From positions 18,861,691 through 18,925,690 of the forward strand of contig OX243825.1 of the NCBI GenBank assembly GCA_945859605.1: a stretch of 64,000 nucleotides of DNA, read 5' to 3'. Position 1 is the stretch's first letter, and each line of letters opens with the position of its first letter. Origin of the DNA: Lumbricus rubellus (Eukaryota; Annelida; Clitellata; Crassiclitellata; Lumbricidae). The notes beneath the pieces were generated by a model. That model worked only from the letters and a program-made list of their open reading frames with translations, ran no database searches and had not been told where the DNA came from. Of this stretch, positions 49,701 through 60,561 are shown piece by piece. A program made the translations under genes and the position numbers.

Positions 49701-52700
49701 TCTTTGGCCTTGAAGCACTTGGAAATCTAAATGCTTCTTCTCCAGGTGGCTGACTATCCGTGCCGCATATTCACAATTCTGTGCAACCATGTGCACGTTA
49801 CAAATTTAATTAATCAGCAATATTAACAATTTTAAATAATAATTAAGAGAATCTTGCCTGCCATCTTCTTGTTTATTACACAGAATGTTTCCTGGTTTGA
49901 TATCTCGATGAGTGACTCCATGAAGTCTCAGATAAGCCAGACCGGCCGCTAGTTAAAAAAAGATAAGAATATTCTTTAGTTGACCAATTGCTATCCGCAT
50001 TTAGGTGCAAAGACATAAACGTACATCATCCATAAGGCCAATCAACAGTAAAATATTATAAAATCACACACATCATCCTAATGTAATGTAAAATCAATGT
50101 TGTATATTCTTTATGATGACCAACTATTTACACCGCACTTTGGTTTACATGACCCGTGAACAAGATAAAGCATCCATGTCAACCATGATTTCCTTGTTAG
50201 GTCGTCCACCTTAGGGATAATCCAATCGTGTAGTCTTCGCCTCGTGGAATATATAGGCCATGGCCTCAACAGTGAGAGGAGTTGGTTCAAAACACGCCTC
50301 TGATCAAGCAGGACAGTAAAATAATTCATGAAATGTTTCAGCTTGCTTGCTAGTGAGCCAACTTGCGCTCACTTTATACGTACTGTTCCTACTACACATA
50401 AATGTCACAACAATATTCTGATGTGACCTTACCTTTCGCCACTATTAGCAACAGCGATGCCTTGCACACTGTCAGAAAGTAGTCTTTAATAGTAGAAGGA
50501 CACCAGTCCCTTCCGTTGACCCCAGAACGCAGCCAAGGGCATGAATGCTAGTTACTTTAATTTCTTAGCCTAAACATTTGCATTCAGAAGTTCTTGCTAA
50601 AAATTTATCCATGACATTGCTTTTTTGCCCCCCCCCCTGCAAAAACCTCTGTGGACGCCCATGTGGCTAGTTGAACAAAAACAGTATAGGGAAAACTGTT
50701 ACTAAAAGCCCATTGTAAGACAGCACTTACCAAACTGTATGAGGAAAATTACGTATTCTTCTTCACCGAGGCCATGTAGATACTCTGGTTCTGAAAGGCG
50801 CTTCTGAAGACTTCCCTCTGAACAGAGCTCCATTACCAGCGCAACGTCTTCCGTTTTTGACTGCACAACACAAATGCAAAGAACTTGAATGATGAGGCAC
50901 TAACTAAAATACTTACCACAAACCATGATGATAATAACAACAATAATAATAATAATAATAATAATAATCCAACAGACAGAAATCAAGGGAAGAATGGAGG
51001 GGAAAAGATTCAAAAGTAGACTACAAAAAGCGCAATTGGATTTTTATGATGAAGGCTAGTTATAGCAGGCGAAAGAGAGGACAAAACAAAACAAACAGTG
51101 ACATTGGATGTACGTACCTGCCGAAAGGCACAGAACCGGAAGGAGGAAGAGGCGGAAATAAAACTTTTAAAATATTGACTTTTTTATGCTGGCCCTTTAG
51201 GACCCCTATTAAAATTAATTAATAAACTTATACAGAAATCTGTAGTAGCAATCATATATGCTCAAGCACCATAGGGAAGGTCTCATAGTAATACATTATA
51301 TTTAATCATTTATAAAGCGTCTCTAATAGGATAAACCGCTCAGAGGCGCTCCATAGAGCATTACTAAATTACCTGGAATGCTACGGACATATATCTTAAA
51401 ATCAAACAATTCAAAGTCAACATTGGCAAACAGTAATATTACGCAATATAAAGTAAATGAATAATTTAAATATGAAGTAAAACAAATAGTAAAAGTAATG
51501 TAGAGTACCAGTGCTTTAGAGTAACAGCACTTTACAACTTTAGACCCAAAACAAATGACTCTAACAACCTAACTGTAACAGAGAGGCAATAGTTCACATA
51601 CGACCAGTAGACAGTTGTCAGTACTTAGTTTGACCATTGGTCCAGTAAAAAAAAGCAAAAACCGTTTATTTCTGCGCACTTACGTCTGTTTCGATCGCAA
51701 GAAACGTAACAATATTTTTGTGCTCTAATCGCCTCATGAATTCCAGTTCGTTTTCTCGCACTTGTACTTTTGTTCTGCTGCCGGGACTTGCTGAGAAAAG
51801 CTTCACTGCACACGCATCACCCTTACGCTGTTCAACAAAATAAATGAGAACATTTGCTAAATGCCTGATACGTAATTCAAAAACTAAAAGAAGCTGGACA
51901 AGAAGTTTAGGCATCAGTATTTCCTTCTTCATTCTAGAGTTGACAGCAAGTATATATAACACATGATTACATTAAACCACAGTGCTTAGAAAAATCTTTA
52001 ATATTCCTTAGATTTAAACTGTTCAACTACACTGTCCATTTGAATATATACCTGGTTGTACTGAGAACCACTCTTGGTGTGCATATGGGTGGTCATAATA
52101 TATTCAGATAACATAACATTTTTTAAAATTTGGCAACCAATTCATAACATTGCATAATTACATCGTAGTAGTCAAACATGTTGGCTTTTCCAGGAGACCC
52201 AATAGGGGGCCGAAGGTCCCGCTAGCCAGGGCAACCTGAGAGTGTTGGGTTGAACAAAATCATTCAGCCGAATGTGAAATGAAATAATACAAAAATAAAA
52301 TCTTAGATAGCTCCCATAAATGAGAATCTGTCACAGGTGCCTCAGTAATTGTCAAGATCCAAGGCTGTGACCAATTACGGCATCATAAAAACACTACGAC
52401 TGCCCCCATACTCTTCAAATTTTAGCTTACAAGTACATTTATTTAATTGCAGCATTGCAAAACGAGCTTTGTCACTTTTCATATATGGAATAAATGATGG
52501 TGAAATATGCTGTTAAATTTGCCTATCACCTGCATCCAACAATGCAGAGCGGTCACTTTTTGCTTCAATTTATTTATTACTTACTTACTGCTTTGCTTCT
52601 ATTATTTACTTACTGACCGCTTTGCATTGTGGGATGCAGATGGTAGGCCGCTGCGCTCTATTTTAGTGTCGTCGTTGGCAACCATATTGTTTTTAAACGG

Positions 52701-53132
52701 GCACGCGGTCTTCGGGATTATCGATTTATAATATAAATAAAGCTGACTTATAGATCAAACTATTTTAGATAACCACAAGAAATCCTGGGATTTGCCCAAA
52801 GAAGGAGTCCTGGGATTTCCCGCAAGATATCATGGAATTGTCTAATGTGAGCGATAATCCTAAATTTCAGAACCAATTTTTATTAGATATCCCAGTGACT
52901 ATTAATACACATCAATGATTGCAATAACTTTTAACCATACGTTAATACTATGAGTTGTAGTCATACTGCGGAATGACTACAATCAATAATAAACGCAAAT
53001 ATTATATTTAAGTTGGGTACTTCCTTTATTGACACATACCTTATGTCTTCCAAAATATACTGTGCCTGTTGACCCGGCACCCAGAACCTTATCCGTGTAA
53101 TACACGTAGTTATCGGTCCCATGAACAGCCAT
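40719..53132 (-). CDS. TBK1: TBK1 / IKK-epsilon-like noncanonical IkB kinase, complete, 15 coding exons
   Basis: Exons 5' to 3': 53040-53132, 51684-51827, 50731-50860, 49858-49948, 49450-49540, 48402-48562, 47505-47615, 46281-46669, 45501-45651, 44629-45003, 43928-44041, 42995-43096, 42280-42379, 41494-41669 and 40719-40797. They join in phase to 768 residues; human TBK1 has 729. The kinase domain has LGAGSTGTVYFGRH (18-30), ACAVKLF with K40, HRDIKPGNI (D138), TDFGSS (D160) and LYGTEEYLHP (176-185). The serine that TBK1 and IKK-epsilon phosphorylate for activation, just before LYGTEEY, is alanine here (A175; the nearest serine is S173). The usual DLWS of subdomain IX is ERWS (E207). A ubiquitin-like domain follows at about 310-392 (VYLHVYLKPSDTYSKLQ, NPIFLVV). 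A long helical scaffold comes next, with the TBK1-type LTYNEDQIHKYE near 605 and a coiled coil at 652-684. The family phosphorylates IRF3 and autophagy receptors. Intron 4 is GC-AG; intron 11 has a weak GTTTCA donor. Confidence 0.93.
41311..41390 (+). repeat. Dispersed repeat copy, paired with 273-360
   Basis: TGGCTCCTGTTGCACTGTAT and TCATGATTG are followed by GCAATAAACAATAA, mirroring the copy at the left edge of the window. Confidence 0.5.
42385..42870. repeat. About 37-bp minisatellite in a kinase-gene intron
   Basis: About thirteen units built on AAGAAAATCATTGAACACAT followed by AAATAAACAAGATTAAC fill most of the intron between exons 42280-42379 and 42995-43096. They start within 10 bp of the downstream exon's acceptor. 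Confidence 0.92.
43140..43531 (+). mobile_element. Helitron-like non-autonomous element (392 bp)
   Basis: The 5' end reads TCTATATAAATAAAAATGAA after an A. The 3' end reads GGCCGGGTTCAGCTAGT before an A/T junction, with a short hairpin (GCCAC...GTGGC) about 10 nt before CTAGT. There are no terminal inverted repeats or target duplication. These are Helitron hallmarks. It sits in the intron between exons 42995-43096 and 43928-44041. Confidence 0.72.
45325..45483. repeat. Perfect tandem duplication, about 80 bp, next to a splice donor
   Basis: Two essentially identical copies of AATTCAGTAGCAAGAAAAAC through CAGTTTCAAAATGCT lie head to tail. They end 18 bp from the end of the exon 45501-45651, on its intron (donor) side. 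The identity implies a recent event. Confidence 0.93.
45886..45946. mobile_element. piggyBac-like MITE with ACGACCAGC arms
   Basis: TTAACCCTGTAACGACCAGC at the left is inverted as GCTGGTCGTTAAAGGG at the right, with the right TTAA mutated to TTAG. It is in the intron between exons 45501-45651 and 46281-46669. Confidence 0.6.
47760..47905. repeat. Degenerate (GGAT)n array
   Basis: Interrupted GATGGATGGAT units alternate with AATGAATGGATG for about 140 bp in the intron between exons 47505-47615 and 48402-48562. Confidence 0.85.
48112..48372. repeat. About 85-bp direct repeat flanking a reversed retroelement tail
   Basis: Copies at 48119-48205 and 48285-48370 share CAAGTGCAAATGAAGAAAG and GCATTGTCAACAGACAGCC. 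Between them lies CAGCGCCCACAAAAGCCACG, reverse complement of the tail seen at 63663-63760. The duplicates could derive from the insertion of that tail. Confidence 0.75.
48735..48832 (+). repeat. Dispersed repeat tail with (ATT)n
   Basis: GGCACCCTTGTAGTGGTATG and CACCATATAAATTGTCG are followed by ATT units, as at 26945-27030. Confidence 0.6.
50935..50970. repeat. (AAT)n microsatellite
   Basis: About ten AAT/AAC units in the intron between exons 50731-50860 and 51684-51827. Confidence 0.85.
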
Positions 53133-54245
53133 GGAAAAGTGGGACAATTTCAGCCCACATTAACTCAGTAAATATTTTCCCAACTTTGAATATTATTAAA
53201 AGAAATAGCGAAACTGAATATAAAAGAATTTCCGCTGACATCGTCAATGGACAATGATATATCAATAACTACAAGAGCACGCATATGGCGGCCATTGCTA
53301 AGCTATCAAGGAGTAATTATTCCAGAGGTCGGGTTTTGAGGCTGCAGATTATAGTAGAGGAGTCCGCGGCGGCCATTGGCGGGAGTCCGCCTAGCGGTCG
53401 GAAAATATTGTTGGAATTGTGGATGGATATGGATCCAGATTTGACGAGGACTTATGACAGCAGAGGCCGTTTGTTTGGCATTATACAGCTCTTGGCTTGT
53501 TATTTTTTTCTTAAATAGGCTACTAGGTCTAAGTACTAAATTTTACTTCTTAACTACTTGGGTCCACGAGTCATGCCTATAAAAAGTATGGTGCAAAATG
53601 CTTGGAAACCACTGTGCAGGCCTACGTAGGCCTATTCGTTGCTCTAAATTAGCCTAGTAGAAATAGGGCAGTTTTCGCAAAGTTTTCGCACAGAGGATGA
53701 TTATAAATTGGACATGTGTTGCATTACATCCATATAAACACCAGGCATTAATTTGATGAACTACGGTAGTCTACTTAATTATATATGTTTCGCGCTTTAA
53801 AGTAGATTATGGTCATAGACTCAGAGTAGGTTTATATAATTTCAACCAACGAATTTTTCGTATTTCAGACATTCGAAACATAGGCCTACAAGGTCTCTCG
53901 AATGGGCATTTTGATAGGCCTTTATTATAGCAATATAGCTATATACGTATAGCCTACATAGTCTATAGCCTATATAGGTCTACCTACCACGTGGGATAAA
54001 AACTCAACAATATTATGTCAATATAATTTTATTTACGGTCAACGTACTCCATGTCACAACCTATTGCAATGATGATGGAGCCAGAATCAACCATTATGAT
54101 ATTGTGACCCAACTTACTGCTAACACGACATCGATTCCGCTATAGGCCTATCATAAGACCTGTACCTAATCATGCAGTTGCCACTTGCCAGTTCAAGTTC
54201 CGTAGGGCGGACGTGCTTTAATTGTATACGCTGCATGCTTATATA
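53133..54245. other. Intergenic region upstream of the kinase gene
   Basis: No gene is recognised. It presumably holds the kinase promoter. It is dense in AGGCCTA and GCCTA motifs (near 53624, 53630, 53881, 54144). Confidence 0.5.
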
Positions 54246-54247
54246 AC

Positions 54248-54475
54248 AGGCGCGGTGGTGTAGTGGTGGCGTCGTTGCCTTGAAGCCGGAAGGTTCGAGG
54301 TTCGAATCCACCCTCAAACCGCGTAAGGACCTTGGGCAAGTCCTTCACTCACAATTGCTCAGCGCTTCGGCGTGAAACTCCGATGCAGTGTCCGCTCTGC
54401 ATCGGGAGCGCCTCTGAGTAGAGAGAGCTTGAAGGGGCGCTATAACAAGTGCACATACAAACAAACAAACAAACA
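54248..54475 (+). mobile_element. tRNA-derived SINE
   Basis: A full-length copy has the A box (GGTGGTGTAGTGGTGGCG), B box (GAGGTTCGAATCC), the body AGCGCTTCGGCGTGAAACTC, and the tail GGGAGCGCCTCTGAGTAG then GAGCTTGAAGGGGCGCTATA, ending in (CAAA)n. Confidence 0.92.
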
Positions 54476-55058
54476 GCTATAAGCGCATACTTACTTGCCA
54501 GCTAGGCCTAGTCTATGCATGCCAGTCATAGCCTATAAATATTATCGATCTTCTTCCATCTATTCATGCTGCAATCATGCAGATCCAGGGGCCTATACTA
54601 TAGGTTTTTTTCGCTCTAGTTCATGCTTCTATGTGTTTTTAAACTAGTTCTTAAACTTTTCCCACCGAGGCTTTACTCACGTTAAATTCGTGAATCGTCA
54701 GTCTGTATTTCATTAGTAGGCCTACTTTGGACAAATGCCGCGTATTCACCAATGTAAAAGCAGTTTAGATTTTTTCTGGTCTTTGTTGGGCCGGTTCTGA
54801 CCTTTTGTGAATATTCAGAGTTGTATCACTGTAGCATAGCCTACTCGCGTACTCCGCTTTGATTATTCGCTTTCTGTCTCCCAGGGCCGTAACTTTTATT
54901 CCCAGCTTAAATCTGGCCTACGCTGGAGTAACCTAATGGTTTAATTCCATATGCATGGATTGAGATTAGCGGATTACGACAGTAACTCGTTATGCCCTGT
55001 GTAATACTTAGTAGGCTAGTTACTCTGAGTCTTAAGTAGGATCGAGTTAGCCCGTTAC

Positions 55059-55221
55059 CATAAGGGCGGAGTTTATCAGGGGCTAGGGGGCTAAGCCCCT
55101 GCAAGAAGGCCCAGATTCAACTTTTTTACCATGAAAATGGTATCCTTTCCGGGGTTAGCCCCTCCAATACGGCCTAGACTCGGGGTTAGCCCCCAAGAAC
55201 GGAAACCAAACTCCGCCCATG
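55059..55221. mobile_element. 163-bp hAT-type MITE, CATAAGGGCGG ends
   Basis: Left end CATAAGGGCGGAGTTT is inverted at the right as AAACTCCGCCCATG. Flanks CCCGTTAC and CCCGCTAC match 7 of 8. A 5'-truncated relative lies at 57962-58080. Confidence 0.75.
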
Positions 55222-55512
55222 CCCGCTACTCGATCCCAGCGTAAACACATCGCGGCCGTCGTTATTCGTTGCATTCGACGACATTGCAGATGCCAATTAT
55301 ACTGATCTATGATGGATTTTGATGTTTCTATGAATTTATATTGCGATATCCGTTCAACAGAGTGTTTTTTAGCAGCTGGTTATATAAAACATAATTACTT
55401 AATTGGGCCTACATCTTCTGACTTCAAAGGCCCTTCACATCGACAAATGGCCATTCATTTTGAAAAATTCTCAATGTAGGCCTAGACCTATATGGGATGA
55501 TAGGCCTACAGC

Positions 55513-55865
55513 CATAGGCGTAGGGGACATTTCAGCGTTGGGGGGGGGCAAAAATGAGACTTTTGCCCGAAAAATGTTTTTCATCCGGCCGAAATCTTAA
55601 GAAAATTTCCCGTTACGTTTGCCCGAAAATTCTGACGACCTTTTTTTAGTCATCCGGCCGAAATCTTCTGAAATTTCCCGTTCCTGAAAGGTCTGACGAA
55701 CTTTTTTTATTCGGGCAGGTCTGATTTTTCGGGCAAGAAGACCCGGAAAAAAGTAAATTTTAAAAACTTTTTTATTTTTCCGGGTCTGCTTGCCCGAAAA
55801 ATCAGACTTGCCCGAAATTTGGGGGGGCATTTGCCCCCTCTGGACCCCCGTCTCCTACGCCTATG
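55513..55865. mobile_element. 353-bp hAT-type MITE, CATAGGCGTAGG ends
   Basis: Ends CATAGGCGTAGGGGAC and the reverse complement of CATAGGCGTAGGAGAC are bounded by a perfect 8-bp duplication CCTACAGC (55505-55512 and 55866-55873). The interior repeats TTGCCCGAAA and CCGGCCGAAATCTT several times in both orientations. Confidence 0.9.
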
Positions 55866-56067
55866 CCTACAGCTAGCATATAGTATATTCTATAGATTGT
55901 ATATAATATTTAGAGAGAGATATATTTATATATGTGTTCATACACATACATATTATGGTATTTATTATATGGTACATGAATAGCTGTATAGCCTATAAGT
56001 AAGTAGCCTAAGTAAGTAAGAAGTATTTTATGCCCTATAAAGTATATTCAACATAATTATATTCAAG

Positions 56068-57012
56068 TTAGTCATCTTTAAGTCTGGGCGAGTCTGCCAT
56101 TCCGAATTCGAGTTCACGTTCCCGCGGAACCTTTTCCCAGTCCACCAGCGACTCCGGTTTGACTCCACCTGCGCGCTGACCGGGACAGAACGAGCCGAAC
56201 AGCCTGTCCCACATGGTAAAGAACGGCTGGAAGTTCGTCAACGGTTTCTGGTGGTGCATGTCGTGATGGGTGGACCCGCCCCAGAACGGCGCCCATCGAT
56301 GCGGCATCATCGGCAGGTCGTACCCGCAGTGGCCCTCGACACTGATGAAGATGGCGAAGAAGAGGAAGTTCCACTGGGTCATGGGGTGGGAGTCGAAGTA
56401 CCAGGGCGACGTCGTCGTGAAGACCCCGATGGAGATGAGCTCCCACGGGTGTAGGTACTCCGTTACCCAGCTGCTGGGGCTGCTGTAGTGGTGGTGTATC
56501 GAATGGACGTGGCGGTACAGGAAGCGAACCTTGTGGTGAGTCAGGTGCCAAAGGTAGTACTCGAAGTCGAAGATGACGATCGCGCATGCCTGCTGCCAGA
56601 AGAATTCCCAGAAGGGAGGCGCCAGATGAGGGAGCGGCGTCGGGGGTGTCCATATCGCCTGGGCCATCGACACCGGGAGGATGTAGAGGAGGTGGTTCCA
56701 GGCGGTCAGGGTCGCCGCCCGTGAGATCTGCGACCAGGTCACCTCGCGATCCGTCTGTATCTTGTACTTCTGGATCCACTTCCAATGCTTCCCGTACATG
56801 TCGATGATCATGAAGGGCAGGACGCAGACGACGTAGAAGATCAGTGATGTGACGATGGGGAAGAGGGGCGATCCGACGATATCCTCATGACCCAGTCGGA
56901 GATCCCAGATCGGTTGGAGCACGCGGAACTGTCCGTCCTCCACTTCGAAACATCTTTCCCAACTCCAGGTGGAGTTACTGGTGGAGTCAGTCCGACACAA
57001 AGAGAAAATCAT
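56068..57012 (-). CDS. CH25H: Cholesterol 25-hydroxylase-like sterol hydroxylase, intronless
   Basis: A single 314-codon exon of the fatty acid hydroxylase/sterol desaturase superfamily. These ER membrane di-iron enzymes hydroxylate sterols; CH25H makes 25-hydroxycholesterol. The three histidine clusters are intact: H156-LTHH160, H170-SIHH174 and H250-DMHH254, plus supporting histidines in GHCGYDLPMMPHR. Hydrophobic spans lie near 49-70, 100-120, 140-155 and 213-226. The sequence WDLRLGHEDIVGSPLFP, the FDFEYYLWHLTHHKV block and the TMWDRLFGSF end resemble vertebrate CH25H. Human CH25H is 272 residues and also intronless; the extra length here is mostly in the C-terminal tail after residue 270. 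N13-S-T could be glycosylated. The coding region is far richer in G and C than the surrounding DNA. It lies 2.9 kb upstream of the kinase gene on the same strand. Overlapping ORFs (223 codons at 56114-56785 and others) are shadows. It could be another sterol hydroxylase of the superfamily; specificity is inferred. Confidence 0.9.
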   Translation of the reverse strand: MIFSLCRTDSTSNSTWSWERCFEVEDGQFRVLQPIWDLRLGHEDIVGSPLFPIVTSLIFYVVCVLPFMIIDMYGKHWKWIQKYKIQTDREVTWSQISRAATLTAWNHLLYILPVSMAQAIWTPPTPLPHLAPPFWEFFWQQACAIVIFDFEYYLWHLTHHKVRFLYRHVHSIHHHYSSPSSWVTEYLHPWELISIGVFTTTSPWYFDSHPMTQWNFLFFAIFISVEGHCGYDLPMMPHRWAPFWGGSTHHDMHHQKPLTNFQPFFTMWDRLFGSFCPGQRAGGVKPESLVDWEKVPRERELEFGMADSPRLKDD

Positions 57013-57961
57013 GTCGACGAATTATTCCACAATCGACGTTTTTGAAATCTACCGATCCAAGAGCCACCTACGGCCTTGACAAAAACTCAGACAATGAGAC
57101 TCTCTTAATTCCCGCATCTAATCGACTGCAAGTTCGATATATAGGCACACGTACGCAAGATAATATGCGCAAGGTCTATCATCGAGGAGCACTTCAAAAC
57201 GTTTCTACTTTCTGCTGCAAGCTGCACCTATACAATGTCACGTTGCGGATCGACTTAGCAATTTAGGTTGTGTTCATGTAGACGCTCGATGCACTCAAGC
57301 CGTCTCTGCACCTTTCTCTATTCTGATTAATGCCCGCAGCACAATGCACGGCTGTATGCGTGTATGTCGTCCTATAGACTATCAATCAGGAAGGTTTAAG
57401 ATAAATCTCACAGATACGTGTTGCAGCTCATGAACGATCATAGATCAACCATCGGTAAGGTCCACAGCAAAGCCTACACCTCCCTCTTCAAAAATCTCTT
57501 ACCATAGTGCATCAGTCTGCTGGTGTGGTGCAACATAATGTTCGCGTAGAGATGTGTCCGACTCCGCATGTTAATACAGTATTAGCCTGGGCGCGCGTGA
57601 GGTAGGTGTATATCGTACGTAGGGCCCTATTTAGCACCACACCGGTAGATTTTATCTTCACGGTCGTTCAAAATGCGAGCGACCTCCATTGTAAACACAA
57701 AGTGCACGTGCACTTGCCGCAGGAACTAGGCCATGCCTCGGCCAACGATCGCTACGCATACACACAGCAACGCACGTACATATGTAGCCCTATAAACAGG
57801 CCTAATGTTAATATGTGTCTCTGTAAGTCTATTTATAATGCATACATGTATATGCAGCACTAAAAATAAGCCATAATATGCCTATTATGTGCGTCCATAA
57901 GTCTGTCGTAAAATGTTATTGTATTGAATATTGAGAGCACTGCAGCAGTATTATACGCCAT

Positions 57962-58080
57962 ACAGATTCAACTTTTTTTACCATGAAAATGGTATCCTTT
58001 TCGGGGCTAGCCCCACCCATAAGGCCCAGACTTGGGGTTAGCCCCCCCCCCCCAAGAACGGAAACCAAACTCCGCCCATG
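57962..58080. mobile_element. Truncated hAT-type MITE, CATAAGGGCGG family
   Basis: The segment from CAGATTCAACTTTTTTT to AAACTCCGCCCATG matches the right two thirds of the element at 55059-55221, with a 13-C run. The left end is missing. Confidence 0.7.
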
Positions 58081-58639
58081 GTGCATTGGTTCTACAGAGC
58101 TCACTTGGATGACTGACTTTTGACGCACGCCGTACGGACCAGTACCCACAGATAGGCCTACATCACTGCTTAGGCCTTATGTCGGAGGATCCAGTCCTAG
58201 CAGGCAGCGCTAGACTATTTCGACTATTTCTTGTACTCAATTTGCTGCTTGGGGGGGGCATTGGAGAACGTCACGCATATAGCTGAATACGTTGCTGAAT
58301 TTGGGTATAATAATAAGAACATGAGGTCTAAGCATGTAAGAACTAAGTATGTAAGGCCTAAGCATGTAAGAACGTAGGCTGCTAATGTACAATAGCCTAT
58401 GCATGTGAAATAGGTCTATCCGTGCGGCGTGCGCCAAAAATTAGCCATCCAAGTCAACGCGAAAACGTTTTGACGGCAAGATTCAAAATAACCTGCATTA
58501 AATTTACAGCCGCGTTCGCTATGTGTCGCTAGTGTAGCAGAAATCCCATCAAAGCTTAGGCAGACTCTGCCTCAGATTGTAGGCTAATGCCGACCTCTGA
58601 GGCGACGGTCAAGTAGTAGGTCCATTCTAATCGGACGGT

Positions 58640-59118
58640 TGATCGGGTTCTACGCTCTGCTGCCCGACTCATCGGACGAATTCCTAAATTTTCGCTTGTC
58701 TCTGCTTACATGCGTGATGTGCTGCATTGGCTGCCAATTATAGCCCAACGCATCAATTACCGCATTGCTGCCCTTGTTTCTCGTTGTATTCTTGGTTGTG
58801 CTCCATCTTATCTGCGCGTCCTCTGTCGTCCTGTCTCTGACATTGAAGCGCGTCGGGCCCTTCGCTCTGCTGCGAAGGGACAACTGCTTGTTCCACGGGC
58901 TCGCTTAGCTACCAGACAGCGCCGAGCCTTCTCGGTTGTGGGACCGTCAATCTGGAATGACCTCCCCTCAAACCTCCATTTCCTCCACCTGTCTAGTCAA
59001 TCTTTATTTCTCAAGTCTCTTAAATCTTTTTTCTTTGGTCGTGGCTGGGCTGGGAGCGCCTCTGAGTAGTTTCTTGAAGAGGCGCTATATAAATTCTAAT
59101 AATGAATGAATGAATGAG
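58640..59118 (+). mobile_element. 3' end of a CR1/L2-like LINE
   Basis: An open frame to 59069 encodes the C-terminus typical of CR1/L2 reverse transcriptase ORFs: RSAARLIGRIPKF, LHWLPIIAQRINYRIAALVS, GCAPSYLRVL, RRAFSVVGPSIWNDLPSNL and LFLKSLKSFFF. The 3' tail GGGAGCGCCTCTGAGTAG, TTCTTGAAGAGGCGCTATAT and (ATGA)n follow. It is 5'-truncated as expected for LINE copies. Confidence 0.87.
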
Positions 59119-59942
59119 TGGCGTAGCCATGCCCGGGAAATTACGGGAAATGCTCGGATAAGGGCCGAGTTGGCAATTAGCTCTGGCTGGATTGCGCAGG
59201 CAATTATGTCGGTCTCAGAAGTGATAAATTTTAAGTTTGAGCTTGATAGCTCTGACGCTATCATGATAGGAAAATTCGTGTCAATTAGCCTAGGCCTACT
59301 TAAGGGTTCTCGCCTCTTCAAGAATTGCAACTCTGCAATTTTTCGGGTCCCTTTAAACATCCACCTTCCGACCATTTTTTAAGCACTGACACAAGTCTGA
59401 CATGCGTCGATCTTCTGCTTCCTCCTTAGGGTCTCTCCGACGACCGGACTAGGATATGTCCAGCTGGTAGTCTGGACATTTCCTCTGGAACGGCGCAGCG
59501 CTCTTGAATGATGTGCGTTGCTTAGTGGTAGTTGCTTATAAAGTTGAAGTTTGCGAATAATAGGCTATGATAGCAATAGTTCCACAAAATTTATTTTCTT
59601 AGATACTGTGTAGTACTCCGTCAGGTGCCGTTTGCCACGTTCGGCAGCAAGTGCGCGCGGGTTATCCATTAGCTGTAAAACCAGACTCTAGCGGCTCTAG
59701 CCCAGGATTGGCACCATAAAATTATCGAAACATTTATCATCAAAGCTCTTTATCTTGGTCTATCCTTATCCGTGGGACTTCGTCAGGCCATATTGAATTT
59801 TTTAATCCATAAGATCGCCAATACATTTGCAGATATCTATCACGGAATAGATGCAGCCTCCAGCGCAGACAAGCTTAGAAGCTATCGGCTGAGCTGCCAG
59901 ACAATCTATCGTAGTCATCTTAATTTTTCGCCGTGTGCGCGT

Positions 59943-60330
59943 CAGGGATGCCACTCATAGCTTTTTCATCATAGATCTAGTTTTTCTGTCTTGTTTGGGT
60001 TTATAGTTTTTTTCTGTCAGCATCTAGCTATTTTCACGACGGTTTTCCGACTTTTTCATATGAAATTAGATTTTTTAAAGGTGAAAATGCACAAAAGACG
60101 TCAATTTGGACCATAATATAATGCGAATTTTGGAGTGAAATACTAAAAAGGTCATCAGAAATTTTATCGGGAAGGAAAATAGAGCAAAATTGAATCATCG
60201 GATGACAAAAACAGTTGCCAGAAATTTCAAGCCGGAAAAATCCATGCATTTTCCAGAATTGTCAATCTAGTATTTTCTGGCCTTTTTAAAACCGGATCCG
60301 ACATTTTTAAAATTCAGAGTGGCATCCCTC
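59943..60330. mobile_element. 388-bp hAT-type MITE
   Basis: Ends CAGGGATGCCACTC and the reverse complement of GAGGGATGCCACTC are flanked by a perfect 8-bp duplication GTGCGCGT (59935-59942 and 60331-60338). It lies about 230 bp upstream of the PKA regulatory subunit start, so it may lie in its promoter or 5' UTR. Confidence 0.87.
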
Positions 60331-60561
60331 GTGCGCGTACTCGAGGTCCATCTTGCTCCGGCAGAGTGCTGCTCAGCTGCTCCCGGTTTTCGACTAATAA
60401 TTATTATCTCGAATCACCGGTGCTTTCTTCACCTAGAAGAAAAGCTGGACGAATCAATAATAATTAAGAAGTCTATTCGGACGAGTAAAGGTCCGTGCGT
60501 CTAGACCCGGTTAGCGTTTTTTCATCGGACAGGACAGCGTTTGCAGCGCGGCGGCCTCAGA

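Noticed and set aside
56114..56785. 223-codon minus-strand ORF
   Set aside because: Out-of-frame shadow of the GC-rich CH25H-like gene; Pro/Asp/Gly-rich, no domain.
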